From the NCBI GenBank assembly GCA_030426945.1, contig JAUHXL010000009.1, forward strand, positions 1 through 40,859: a stretch of 40,859 nt of DNA, read 5' to 3'. Of the stretch, positions 8,960 to 17,570 are shown one piece after another (positions within the stretch are counted from its first letter, which is position 1; each line of letters starts with the position of its first letter). Source of the stretch: a bacterium. GTDB lineage: Bacteria; Myxococcota_A; Bradymonadia; UBA7976; UBA1532. A program made the position numbers and the translations under genes. The notes under the pieces are model-generated. The model saw only the letters and a list, made by a program, of their open reading frames with translations, made no database searches and was not told the DNA's origin.

Positions 8960-10360
8960 TCAGGGGCGCGGGCCGACGCCCGCGGGCGGCTCGGGGAGCC
9001 AATCGTCGGTGCCATCGAACTGGGCGGCGTCATCGGTCTGGACGCTCGGCGCGTCCCCGCCGTAGTGGTTGCCGGCCAGATCGGCGTCGATGTCGCCGCC
9101 GATGTCGAGGACGTCGGCGACGGCGCCGATCAGCGTCGAGCCGGTGATGGTGGCGGTGGTGCGGGCCAGCATCATGGCGTAGGCGGCGTCGTCGAAGACG
9201 CTGGCGGTGACCACCATCCCCTCGGGCGCGCGGGCGACGTGCAGCGGGCAGTGGCAGCCGGTGAACCGCACGTGGTCGAGGACGGCCCCGCCCCCGTTGA
9301 ACAGCGTGCAGTCGGGCGAGCGCCGCGGGTGCTGGAGGTCGATGGTGCTGTCGGTCATGCGCAGCACGCCGCCGCGGACGATGACCGACGCGCCGCGCAG
9401 CACGTCGACGCGCTGCATCTCGGCGCCGTTGGTCAGCTCGAAGGCCCGGCCGCAGTCTTCGAGCCGGGTGTCCGTCAGGCGGACGACCCCGTCGTCGAGG
9501 CCCTGCACGCAGGTCAGGGCGTGGCGCACCCGCAGGTGCGCGGCGTCCAACGTGCCGTTGACGCGCAGGCCGGCCCAGCCGCCGGGGCCCTCGACGCGGA
9601 CCGGGGCGTCGGCGGTCCCCTCGACGCGCAGGGCGCCCGCGACGTCGATGCGGGCGTCTGGGTCGGTGACGGTGATCGTCGAGCCGGCGCACACGACCAG
9701 CGTGGTGTCGGCCCGCACCACGGCCGCGCCGGCGAGCTCGATCGCGCCGCACCAGCGGCCCTCGGCGTCGCCGCCTTCGAAGCGCAGGACGGCGGGCGGC
9801 GCGGCGTCGGCGCGGCCGGCGTCGTCACCGGGCGGGGGCGCGGCGTCGATCGGGCTCGCGTCGCCCGGGGGTCGGGCGTCGCTGGGCGCGCGGGCGTCGG
9901 GGGGTCCGGCGTCCGGTGCGGGGGCGGCGTCCGGTGCGGGGGCGGCGTCCGGTGCGGGGGCGGCGTCCGGTGAGGGGGCGGCGTCCGGTGAGGGGGCGGC
10001 GTCCGGTGAGCGCGCGGCGTCGGGTGAGAGCGCGGCGTCCGGTGAGCGCGCGGCGTCGGCAGGACCACCGGCGTCGAGGGTCGCGTCGGGCGCCGGGGCG
10101 GCGTCGTCGAGCGCGGCGGCGTCCCCCGCCGCCGCGGCGTCCTGGCCGGGTCCGGCGTCGGGCGCCCGCGCGGCGTCAGGCGCCGGCGCGGCGTCGGGCG
10201 CGGCGTCGGCGCCGACGCCCTGCGCGGCGTCCCTACGGCCGCCGTCGAGCGGCGCGCCGACCTCGGCGGGGTCGTCGCCGGGCCCCGACGACGCGCCGCC
10301 GTCGTCGCAGGCCGTCACGGCCAGCGTCAGCACCATCACCGCCCACACGCTGCGTCGCAT
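8960..10360 (-). CDS. lipoprotein with long Pro/Asp/Ala-rich linker and C-terminal parallel beta-helix-like region
   Basis: MRRSVWAVMVLTLAVTAC lipobox; PDAAPSPDAAP repeats; C-terminal repetitive short beta-type stretches (MTDSTIDLQ..., ATITGSTLIG). Confidence 0.75.
   Translation of the reverse strand: MRRSVWAVMVLTLAVTACDDGGASSGPGDDPAEVGAPLDGGRRDAAQGVGADAAPDAAPAPDAARAPDAGPGQDAAAAGDAAALDDAAPAPDATLDAGGPADAARSPDAALSPDAARSPDAAPSPDAAPSPDAAPAPDAAPAPDAAPAPDAGPPDARAPSDARPPGDASPIDAAPPPGDDAGRADAAPPAVLRFEGGDAEGRWCGAIELAGAAVVRADTTLVVCAGSTITVTDPDARIDVAGALRVEGTADAPVRVEGPGGWAGLRVNGTLDAAHLRVRHALTCVQGLDDGVVRLTDTRLEDCGRAFELTNGAEMQRVDVLRGASVIVRGGVLRMTDSTIDLQHPRRSPDCTLFNGGGAVLDHVRFTGCHCPLHVARAPEGMVVTASVFDDAAYAMMLARTTATITGSTLIGAVADVLDIGGDIDADLAGNHYGGDAPSVQTDDAAQFDGTDDWLPEPPAGVGPRP
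9908..10057 (-). repeat. 18-bp in-frame tandem repeat (about 8 units) encoding (A-P/R-S/A-P-D-A)n
   Basis: units ggcgtccggtgcgggggc / ggcgtccggtgagggggc start every 18 bp from 9908. Confidence 0.85.
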
Positions 10361-10485
10361 CGCGACCCCCGCCGGCTTCGGGAGAAGGCCGCGCGCTCGA
10401 CGCGACCGCCCCTCACCCTAGCAGCCCGTGGCACAGTCGGGGCACTGCGCGGTGTTACGGCCCGGAACGCTCGGCTCGGCGTAGC

Positions 10486-10523
10486 GAGCGCGAGGCGATG
10501 TCTTCGGACATCGTCGCGCTCTC
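10486..10523. repeat. 17-bp stem hairpin capped by C(UUCG)G-type tetraloop
   Basis: gagcgcgaggcgatgtc-ttcg-gacatcgtcgcgctctc; 14/17 Watson-Crick plus one wobble; intergenic. Confidence 0.75.
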
Positions 10524-10630
10524 GCGCCTTGATCCGAGCTCTCGGTGGCGCACCCCGCTCGACCCCCCGATGCGCAACAGGCTGCGACCGGGGCGCCGCG
10601 CGCGGTGGCTGCCCGCGTCTGCCGACCCGG

Positions 10631-11419
10631 TCAGGGCTGCAGGCACACCTGGTAGGCCGCGATGTAGCCGGGCGACTGCGGGAAGGCGGTGATGCCCGAG
10701 AAGCAGTCGTTGCCCTCGCCGAACCCGCGGAACGCCGCCACCATCGCGTTGTTGAACGTGTAGGTCATCACCAGGCGATCGGGCGTCGGCTGGGCCCAGG
10801 TGCCGGTGTAGCCGGGGGGCGCGTTCGCGAAGGTCAGGGTGCCGTTCGCCTCGAGCGTCAGGGCGTGGCTGCTCTGGCTGCTGGGGTACAGCAGGCACTC
10901 GAAGAACGACACCAGATCCTGCCCGGTGCAGTGGCGCACGAGGGCGGCGCGCGGGCCGGCGATGGGCGTCGCGACGTAGCTCAGCGACTGGGTGTAGCTG
11001 AGCGCGTTGTTGGCGACGCTGTCCTCGCGCGACGAGGTCTTGGCCTCGACGACGAAGTCGTGGGGCACGCGGCTGACCGGCAGGGCCAGCTCGAAGCTGA
11101 GGGTGGCGCTGGCGCCGCGCCGCAGGCGGCCGAGGTTGCAGGTCAGGTGGGTGTCCTGCAGGGCGCAGGCGCTGTCGATGGCGCCCAGCGTGCCCAGCAC
11201 GTGCACCGTCGGGCTGGTGTGCGTCTCGGGCAGCGCGACGCCGACGATGACGTCGTTGGCCGTGCGGTTGCCGATGTTGTCGACGGTCACGTCGTAGCGC
11301 GCCATCACGTCGGGCAGGGGCGCGGCGGGCCCCTGCAGGTCGACGGTCAGGTCGGCGCGGGCGAAGGCCTGGGGCGCGGCGAACAGCACGGTCAGCAGGA
11401 TCAGCAGTCGAGTGGTCAT
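10631..11419 (-). CDS. secreted DUF11-type repeat domain protein
   Basis: MTTRLLILLTVLFAAPQAFARA signal peptide; SD GGAGGGAG; DLTVDLQGP...YDVTVDNIGNRTANDVIVGVALP DUF11-like. Confidence 0.72.
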   Translation of the reverse strand: MTTRLLILLTVLFAAPQAFARADLTVDLQGPAAPLPDVMARYDVTVDNIGNRTANDVIVGVALPETHTSPTVHVLGTLGAIDSACALQDTHLTCNLGRLRRGASATLSFELALPVSRVPHDFVVEAKTSSREDSVANNALSYTQSLSYVATPIAGPRAALVRHCTGQDLVSFFECLLYPSSQSSHALTLEANGTLTFANAPPGYTGTWAQPTPDRLVMTYTFNNAMVAAFRGFGEGNDCFSGITAFPQSPGYIAAYQVCLQP

Positions 11420-11516
11420 GCGGGTCTCCCTCCGTTGGCGACGGGCCATCTGCCCGACGCTCACGACGGTAGGGGGCGGGGCTGCGCGGGGTGCACCCCA
11501 CTTTCGTGGGGGGTGG

Positions 11517-13328
11517 TCAGCGGCTGGGCCCCGACGCGCGGCGCAGCACCTCGGCCAGCTGCACCGGGTGGGTCAGCGGCAGCTGGTGGCCGGCGGCGGG
11601 CACGGTGACGGTGTCGACGTGCGCAGGGGGTGGGCGCACCAGGGGATCGCGCTCGCCGTGCACGAGGGTCACCGGCACCGACAGCGAGGCCAGCTGGGCG
11701 GTCAGCCGGGCCCGCACCGCGGCGCGCGACGCCCACGCCAGCCACCGCGCGGTGGCGCGCGCGACGCCCGGCCGGCGCAGGTGCCCCAGCAGGCGCGCGC
11801 GGGTCGCGGGGTCGGCGCCGGTCAGCTGGGGGGCCGCGGCGCGTCCCGACAGCCAGCGCAGCACGCGCGCGGTCAGCGGCGCCCAGCGCATGAACGGGGG
11901 CGCCGGTCGCTGCAGGAAGAAGGGGGACACCAACACCAGTCCGGCCACGCGCTCGGGGTGGGCGGCGGCGTACTCGACGGCGAAGGCGGTGCCCAGCGAG
12001 TGGGCGACGATGCGCTGGGGCGCGGTCGCCGGCGCCGCGAGGGCGCGCAGCCAGTCGCCGGGCGCGCCGCCGCCGTCGCCGCTGAGCCCCAGGCCGGGCA
12101 GGTCGGGCCGCAGGGACGCGACGTCCTCGCCGGTGGCCGCGCGGGTCGCGTCCCAACAGTCGCCGTCCAGCAGCAGGCCGTGCAGGTACACCGTGGGGGC
12201 GCCCCGCGGCCCGCGGACGAAGGCGCGCGCGCCAGCGGCCTCGACGGTCCGGCCGGTGGCGGCGGTCGCGCCGCCGAAGTCGGCGGCGCGCAGGAAGTCG
12301 ACCCAGCGGCGCAGGGCCACGTCGATGGGGGGCAGCGCCAGGTCCAGCCGCGCGGTGAGGTTGCGCAGGGGGCGGGGGTCGTAGCGATCGGCGCTGATGA
12401 ACGACAGCGACTCGGGGTGCGCGCCGGTCAGGCGGGCGGGCAGGCGGCGCAGCAGCCCCACCGGCACCCGCCACCGCGGCGCGCGCACGCCCAGCAGGTC
12501 GGCGGCGCGGCGCACCAGCGCGGGCAGGGTGGGGGTGGCGTCGTCGAACACGACGACGTGCGCGCCGGCCGAGGCGGCGTCGCCGGGCAGGCGGGCCATC
12601 AGGGCGGCCAGGAAGTCGACGGTCACCGCGGGCAACCAGGTGTCGGCGCCGCCGGGCAGGGCGGGCAGGCGGCCACGGGCCAGCTGGTGCAGGGTGTCGG
12701 CGAGGCCCGTGAACTGGGTGGTCTCGCCCGTGCGGCTGTCGCCGATGACCATCGCGGGGCTGACGCGGGTGAGGGGCACGCCGTGGGTGTCGGCGGCGCG
12801 GGCGACGCGCACGTGCGCCTCCATCTTCGACGCCTCGTAGGCGCCGTGCGCGGCGTAGTGGTGGTCGAGCGCGGCCGCGTCGTCGACGTCGAGGGCGCGG
12901 GCGGGGGCGCCCTCGGTGCGATAGCCGCTGACGTGTACGAAGCGGCGCAGGTGGGGGCGGCCGGCGAGGCGCTCGATCAGCTGCAGCGGGGCGGCGACGT
13001 TGGCCCGGTGGGCCGCGGCGCGGTCGATCCCGAAGCCGAACAACGCGGCGAGGTGGAAGACGGCCTCGGCCCGCTCGAGCGCGGCGTCGCCGTCCGCGTC
13101 GAGGCCCAGGTCCGGGGCGGCGAGGTCGAAGGGGGCGGCGCGCAGGCGGGCTGGATCGCCGCCGCGCGCGGCGATCCAGTCGCGCAGCGCGGGAAGCTGC
13201 GCCGCGGGGCGACGCAGCAGCGCGCACACCTCGACCCCGTGGCGGGTGAGCTCGATCAGCAGCCAGCGGCCGATGAGACCCGTCGCGCCGGTGACCACCG
13301 CGTGCTGTATCTGTAGATTGACCGTCAT
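11517..13328 (-). CDS. fusion of NAD-dependent SDR/epimerase domain (N) and alpha/beta hydrolase domain (C)
   Basis: VVTGATGLIGRWLL (GxxGxxG), YRTEG...Y..SKMEA (YxxxK); then PTVYLHGLLLDGDCWD, IVAHSLGTAFAVEYAAAHPERVAGLVLVSP, LVHGERDPLV, AAGHQLPLTHP. Confidence 0.88.
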   Translation of the reverse strand: MTVNLQIQHAVVTGATGLIGRWLLIELTRHGVEVCALLRRPAAQLPALRDWIAARGGDPARLRAAPFDLAAPDLGLDADGDAALERAEAVFHLAALFGFGIDRAAAHRANVAAPLQLIERLAGRPHLRRFVHVSGYRTEGAPARALDVDDAAALDHHYAAHGAYEASKMEAHVRVARAADTHGVPLTRVSPAMVIGDSRTGETTQFTGLADTLHQLARGRLPALPGGADTWLPAVTVDFLAALMARLPGDAASAGAHVVVFDDATPTLPALVRRAADLLGVRAPRWRVPVGLLRRLPARLTGAHPESLSFISADRYDPRPLRNLTARLDLALPPIDVALRRWVDFLRAADFGGATAATGRTVEAAGARAFVRGPRGAPTVYLHGLLLDGDCWDATRAATGEDVASLRPDLPGLGLSGDGGGAPGDWLRALAAPATAPQRIVAHSLGTAFAVEYAAAHPERVAGLVLVSPFFLQRPAPPFMRWAPLTARVLRWLSGRAAAPQLTGADPATRARLLGHLRRPGVARATARWLAWASRAAVRARLTAQLASLSVPVTLVHGERDPLVRPPPAHVDTVTVPAAGHQLPLTHPVQLAEVLRRASGPSR

Positions 13329-13373
13329 ATTTTTCTCCCGAAGGGCGTCGTGGATACGGGGCCGGGCCGCCGA

Positions 13374-13952
13374 TCAGCGGTCGGGCGGGGTCAGCAGGGG
13401 GCGCAGCGTGGCGGCGACGTCGCGCAGCGGGCCGGCGTCACCGAAGGCGCGGCACATCACCAGCGCGCCCTCGAGGGCGGCGACGGCGCCGCGGGCCAGG
13501 GACGCCGCGGCGGGGGCCGGGTGGCCGTCCGCGCGGAGGCGCTCGGCCAGCGGCGCGGCCCACCGCTCGTAGGCCCGGCGGGTGGCGGCGCGCAGGTCGG
13601 GATCGTCGTTGGCCACCTCGAGCGCGACCACGGTGACCGGGCAGCCCGCCCGGCAGGCGGTGGTCTCGATCTGGCCCGCGAGCCACCCGATGGCGGCCTC
13701 GACGGCGTCGGCGGTGGTGGGCGTCGCGGCGACGACCGCCTCGAGGGCGGCGGCGAACTCGGCCGCGTGCGCCTCGACCACGGCCGCGGCGAGGCCCGCC
13801 TTGCCCTGGGGGAAGTGGAAGTACATCGAGCCGCGGGGCGTGCCGCTCTCGGTGAGGATCTGGTTCAGCCCGGTGGCCGCGTAGCCCTGCGCCTGAAACA
13901 GCCGGCTGGCCGTCTCGATCATGCGCGCGCGGGTCTCGGCGCCTTTGCTCAT
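13374..13952 (-). CDS. TetR/AcrR family transcriptional regulator (LmrA/YxaF-like C-terminal domain)
   Basis: TRARMIETASRLFQAQGYAATGLNQILTESGTPRGSMYFHFPQGKAGLAAAVV; CPVTVVALEVAND.PDLR...; GAGGAG SD. Confidence 0.93.
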   Translation of the reverse strand: MSKGAETRARMIETASRLFQAQGYAATGLNQILTESGTPRGSMYFHFPQGKAGLAAAVVEAHAAEFAAALEAVVAATPTTADAVEAAIGWLAGQIETTACRAGCPVTVVALEVANDDPDLRAATRRAYERWAAPLAERLRADGHPAPAAASLARGAVAALEGALVMCRAFGDAGPLRDVAATLRPLLTPPDR

Positions 13953-13982
13953 CGGGGGGCTCCTCGGGCCGGCGTCGGGTTC

Positions 13983-14011
13983 AAGGTAGACCGGTCATCA
14001 TATTTTGTCAA
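13983..14011 (-). promoter_or_regulatory. candidate promoter/operator of the tetR-SDR/hydrolase operon
   Basis: minus strand reads TTGACA-17 bp-TACCTT; TAGACCGGTC containing the 8-bp palindrome GACCGGTC overlaps spacer and -10. Confidence 0.5.
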
Positions 14012-14035
14012 GCGGCGGTCGGCGCGCCGGGCGGC

Positions 14036-14986
14036 TCACTCGCAGCCGCACGCCTCGGTGAGGCCCGGCACTGCGAAGGTGGGGATGGGGCTGCAGGTGC
14101 CCTGAAGCTGGAGCGTGGCGACCACGGGCAGGTGACCGCCGGGCGTGACGTCGTGGCCCTCGAGGCAGGCGCTCTTGGCGAGGAACGTGACGTCGTAGGT
14201 GCGCTCGAGTAGCGGCTCGATCCCGGCGGCTGCGATGCACTCGAGGGTGCTCGTCGAGGGCGTGAAGACGCCGCGGGCGGTGTAGTCGACGACGGCGCAT
14301 GGATCGGCGTCGGCCTCGAGCGGCGCCAGCATCTCGGTACGCAGCTCACCCGGCACGTCGGCGTAGACACATCCCGGCCGGTCGAGGCCGTCGGCGAGAT
14401 CGGCGCAGGCGTGCTCTTCCTGGGGCTCCTCGAGCACCAGCTCCACCGTGCGATCGAAGGTCGTGGCCACGCCCTCGACGTCCACGCGCAGCCGCAGCCG
14501 GACCCCGTCGAGGGCCTCCCAGCCGAGCTGCAGCTCGATGCTGCCGGTGTTGAGGGGGCCCGCGCCGCCGTACAGGGTCATGTCGAGGACGGTCTCGCGG
14601 GTGTCGGGTAGGATGTCCGACGCCCACGCAGGCTCGGGATCCACCCGGAAGCGCACGCGCACGCTGTCCCCTTCGGCGAAGCCGGCGTCGTCCGGGAAGT
14701 CGACCCGCGGCTGGATCATCGTGCCGCCCTGCCAGCCCCAGACGTAGGGCACGGTGCCGTCGTCCCCGACGCCGTAGTCGCCGTGGTGGCCAGCGAACCG
14801 GACCTCGAAGGCGTCCGTGCTGGGGAGATCGGGGTCGTCGGGGGCGGGCGCCGGGGCGCCGCCGCTGCCGTCGTCGGATCGGCCAGCCTCGGCCTGGTCG
14901 TCGGCGTCGGCGGGGCCGCAGCCGGGCGCGGCGAGGCAGAGCATCAGCAGGGCGAGCGCGGGCAGGTCGAAGGGCGGCTGGTTCAT
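14036..14986 (-). CDS. hypothetical lipoprotein
   Basis: MNQPPFDLPALALLMLCLAAPGC lipobox; ATG at 14986. Confidence 0.7.
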   Translation of the reverse strand: MNQPPFDLPALALLMLCLAAPGCGPADADDQAEAGRSDDGSGGAPAPAPDDPDLPSTDAFEVRFAGHHGDYGVGDDGTVPYVWGWQGGTMIQPRVDFPDDAGFAEGDSVRVRFRVDPEPAWASDILPDTRETVLDMTLYGGAGPLNTGSIELQLGWEALDGVRLRLRVDVEGVATTFDRTVELVLEEPQEEHACADLADGLDRPGCVYADVPGELRTEMLAPLEADADPCAVVDYTARGVFTPSTSTLECIAAAGIEPLLERTYDVTFLAKSACLEGHDVTPGGHLPVVATLQLQGTCSPIPTFAVPGLTEACGCE

Positions 14987-15070
14987 GGTGGCTTCCGGTG
15001 GTCGGGTGAGTCGGCTGCACTCGACGCCGGCGTGCCGTGGATCTTTCCACCGGGGGAGAGATGAACCCCC

Positions 15071-15101
15071 GAAACGAAAAACGGGGCCCGAAGGCCCCGT
15101 T
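15071..15101 (-). terminator. Rho-independent terminator of the RRM gene
   Basis: AACGGGGCC-TTCG-GGCCCCGTT hairpin followed on minus strand by TTTTCGTTTC. Confidence 0.85.
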
Positions 15102-15137
15102 CTCGTCGGCGGTACCGACGCGGTCAGACCCGAGGGT

Positions 15138-15443
15138 CTACCAGCGACCACCGCCCGAACGGCCGCCGCCACCGCCGCCGCCGCCGCCGCTGCGACCGCG
15201 GTCCTGCGCCTCGTTCACCTTGACCGAGCGGCCATCGATGCTGGTGCCGTCCATCTCGGCGATGGCGTTCTGCGCCGCGTCCGAGTCGGCGAACGTGACG
15301 AACCCGAAGCCGCGCGAGCGGCCGGTCTCGCGATCGGTGATGACCTTCGCCTCGGTGATCTCACCGAAGGACTCGAAGGCCTGGTTCAGACTGGCATCGG
15401 TGGTGTCCCAGCTCAGGCCACCCACAAACAACTTCTTCGACAT
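15138..15443 (-). CDS. RRM-domain RNA-binding protein with Gly-rich tail
   Basis: [51 protein letters not shown] (RNP2/RNP1), tail [20 protein letters not shown]. Confidence 0.96.
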   Translation of the reverse strand: MSKKLFVGGLSWDTTDASLNQAFESFGEITEAKVITDRETGRSRGFGFVTFADSDAAQNAIAEMDGTSIDGRSVKVNEAQDRGRSGGGGGGGGGRSGGGRW

Positions 15444-15688
15444 CTTGCACTCTCGGCCTCTCGGGCTTTCCCCGGATGGCCTCAGGATACGGGCGAAAGG
15501 CGCCCGACGGACCATCGCGCAGCCAGCGGTGGCTGCGTCGACGGCGCACTTAGAGCACAGCCACCGACGAGAAAGATAGGCAAATCGACCGAGGGGTCGG
15601 CGCCAGGGGAAACGCGACGGTTGGCGATGGGGCGGGCGAGGCGCCGGCGCGGGCCGGTGAGATCGGCGGCTCGCGCCGGCGGCGCGGC

Positions 15689-17194
15689 TCAGCGGGCGGG
15701 CTCGGCGACCACCTGCAGGTGGACGCCGGCGGGCAGCGGGAGCGCCTGCAGGTCGGCGCGGGCCGCCTCGAGCGCGACGCCGGGCAGGAGCCGGCGTTCG
15801 GCGCGCTGGCCGTCGCGTCGCCGCAGCGGGGTGGGGCCCGCGACCGCGCGCAGCGTCGCCACGGCCGACAGGGGGATGCGCGCGCCCTGGGGCGTGGTCA
15901 ACGTCAGACCCGCAAGGTCGGCCGGCTCCTCGGGCGGGGGGCCCGCGCGGACGATGATCGGGGCGCGCCCGTCGCCGAGGCGGGCCACCCCCACGGGGCT
16001 GCCGGCGGTGGCCGCGCGCAGGGCGCGGGCGATGTCCGCTGAGGTCACGCCGAGGGTCGCGGCCGACGCCGAAGCGCGGGCCTCCAGCGTGGGCGGCGCC
16101 GGGGGGGGACCCAGGGCGGCGGGCCAGCGCGCCTCGATCATGCGCAGGGCCGCGGCGCGCGCGGCGTCGTCGGCGCCGATGACCCAGACGTGCGTGGTGG
16201 GGGCGTCGACGGCCTCGGGGGGGCCGACGCGCACGCCGGGCATGGGGGGCGGCGGGCCGACCTCGCCGGTGTACCAACGCCCGTCACCGTCGGCGGGCAG
16301 CCACACCAGGCCGGTGACGCCGGATCCGAGCGCGGGGCGCGCGGCCGCGGCGGGGGGCAGCCGCAGCGTGCGGCGCGCGCTGGCGGCGACCGGGCGCAGG
16401 TCCTCGGGCCAGGCGGGCGCGCCGTCCACGCGGACGCGGAAGCAGGCGCGCGGGCGGCCGTCCAGCAGGCACGTGCAGTCCGCGCGGCGCTCGAGCTGAA
16501 CCTGGGCCACGTCGCTCAGGCGCACGAGGGGGTTGGCGCGCAGCGCGGCGTCCCCCAACGCTTCGGGGGGCAGGGGGGCGCCGCCGGGCGGGGTGGCGAG
16601 GGCCGCCGCGACCTCCTCGAACGTCACGCCGTAGGCGGCCTGCCGCGCGGCGTCGAGGGTGATCGCGACCGTGCGCTCGTCGAGACCGCAGGTCTCGATG
16701 TCCAGCACCCCGGGCAGCCGCGCGAGGGCGCGGCGCGCGGCGTCCGCCCGCTCGGGATCGGCGGCGAGCAGGTGGATGGGCCCGGTGGGCGCGCGTCGGA
16801 CGCGCGGGGCCTCGGCCTCCGGCGGCAGGGCGACGCCGCGCAGCGCGTCGGCGGCCCGCTCGGCGGCGGCGCGCGGGGCCACCCCGGGCGCGAAGCGAAG
16901 GTGCAGCCGGGCGACCCCCTCTTCGGCGGTCGTCTCGAGGTGGGCCAGGTCCGCCAGGCCCAGCACCGCGGCCTCGAGGGGGCGGACCACGCCGGCCTCG
17001 ATCGCGGCGGGCGTGGCGCCGGCCCAGGGGATCTCGACGTGAATGCTCGGCGGCGGGGGGCCCGCGAAGACGAGCAGCGCCGCCAGCGCGATCACGGGGC
17101 GGCCCGCCCCGCGCGGAGGCGCGGCGAGGGCTGCGGCGAGGCGCTCACCGCACCACCAGCACTGGGCACGGGGCGTGGTGGACCACGCGGTCAC
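15689..17194 (-). CDS. RND (AcrB-type) porter-domain protein lacking the transmembrane bundle; start may be GTG at 17095
   Basis: [13 protein letters not shown]...[51 protein letters not shown] aligns with AcrB TM1/PN1; [11 protein letters not shown] (PN2); [36 protein letters not shown]...[10 protein letters not shown] (PC2); no other hydrophobic helices. Confidence 0.72.
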   Translation of the reverse strand: MTAWSTTPRAQCWWCGERLAAALAAPPRGAGRPVIALAALLVFAGPPPPSIHVEIPWAGATPAAIEAGVVRPLEAAVLGLADLAHLETTAEEGVARLHLRFAPGVAPRAAAERAADALRGVALPPEAEAPRVRRAPTGPIHLLAADPERADAARRALARLPGVLDIETCGLDERTVAITLDAARQAAYGVTFEEVAAALATPPGGAPLPPEALGDAALRANPLVRLSDVAQVQLERRADCTCLLDGRPRACFRVRVDGAPAWPEDLRPVAASARRTLRLPPAAAARPALGSGVTGLVWLPADGDGRWYTGEVGPPPPMPGVRVGPPEAVDAPTTHVWVIGADDAARAAALRMIEARWPAALGPPPAPPTLEARASASAATLGVTSADIARALRAATAGSPVGVARLGDGRAPIIVRAGPPPEEPADLAGLTLTTPQGARIPLSAVATLRAVAGPTPLRRRDGQRAERRLLPGVALEAARADLQALPLPAGVHLQVVAEPAR

Positions 17195-17567
17195 TCACCG
17201 AGCCGACCAGAAAGCGTTTGACCGAGGACAGGCCGCGGGAGCCGATCACGATGAGATCGTAGGCGCCCTGCTCGGCGACGCGACACACCGTGTCCGCCGG
17301 ATCGCCCCGTTCGACGCGGCGGTCCCACGGCACGTCGGTCGTGCCGAGCGCCGGCACGACGTCCTCGAAGCGCTGGTCGGCCAGCCAGCGCACGCGATCC
17401 GTGCCTTCCGGCGCGGCCTCGTAGTAGCCGGGCAGGGGACCGAAGTCCTCGACGACCTCGAGCACGGTCACCGCGGCGCCGAGGCGGGCGGCGAGATCGA
17501 GGGCGGCGTCCAGCGCGCGGTGGGCGTCCGGGCTCCCGTCGATGGGCACGAGCAGCTTGGCGAACAT
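17145..17567 (-). CDS. universal stress protein family (UspA)
   Basis: [55 protein letters not shown]. Confidence 0.96.
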   Translation of the reverse strand: MFAKLLVPIDGSPDAHRALDAALDLAARLGAAVTVLEVVEDFGPLPGYYEAAPEGTDRVRWLADQRFEDVVPALGTTDVPWDRRVERGDPADTVCRVAEQGAYDLIVIGSRGLSSVKRFLVGSVSDRVVHHAPCPVLVVR

Positions 17568-17570
17568 CGG

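Noticed and set aside
9908-10057. Short tandem repeats considered as CRISPR-like
   Set aside because: 18-bp head-to-tail units with no spacers, in frame inside a lipoprotein linker
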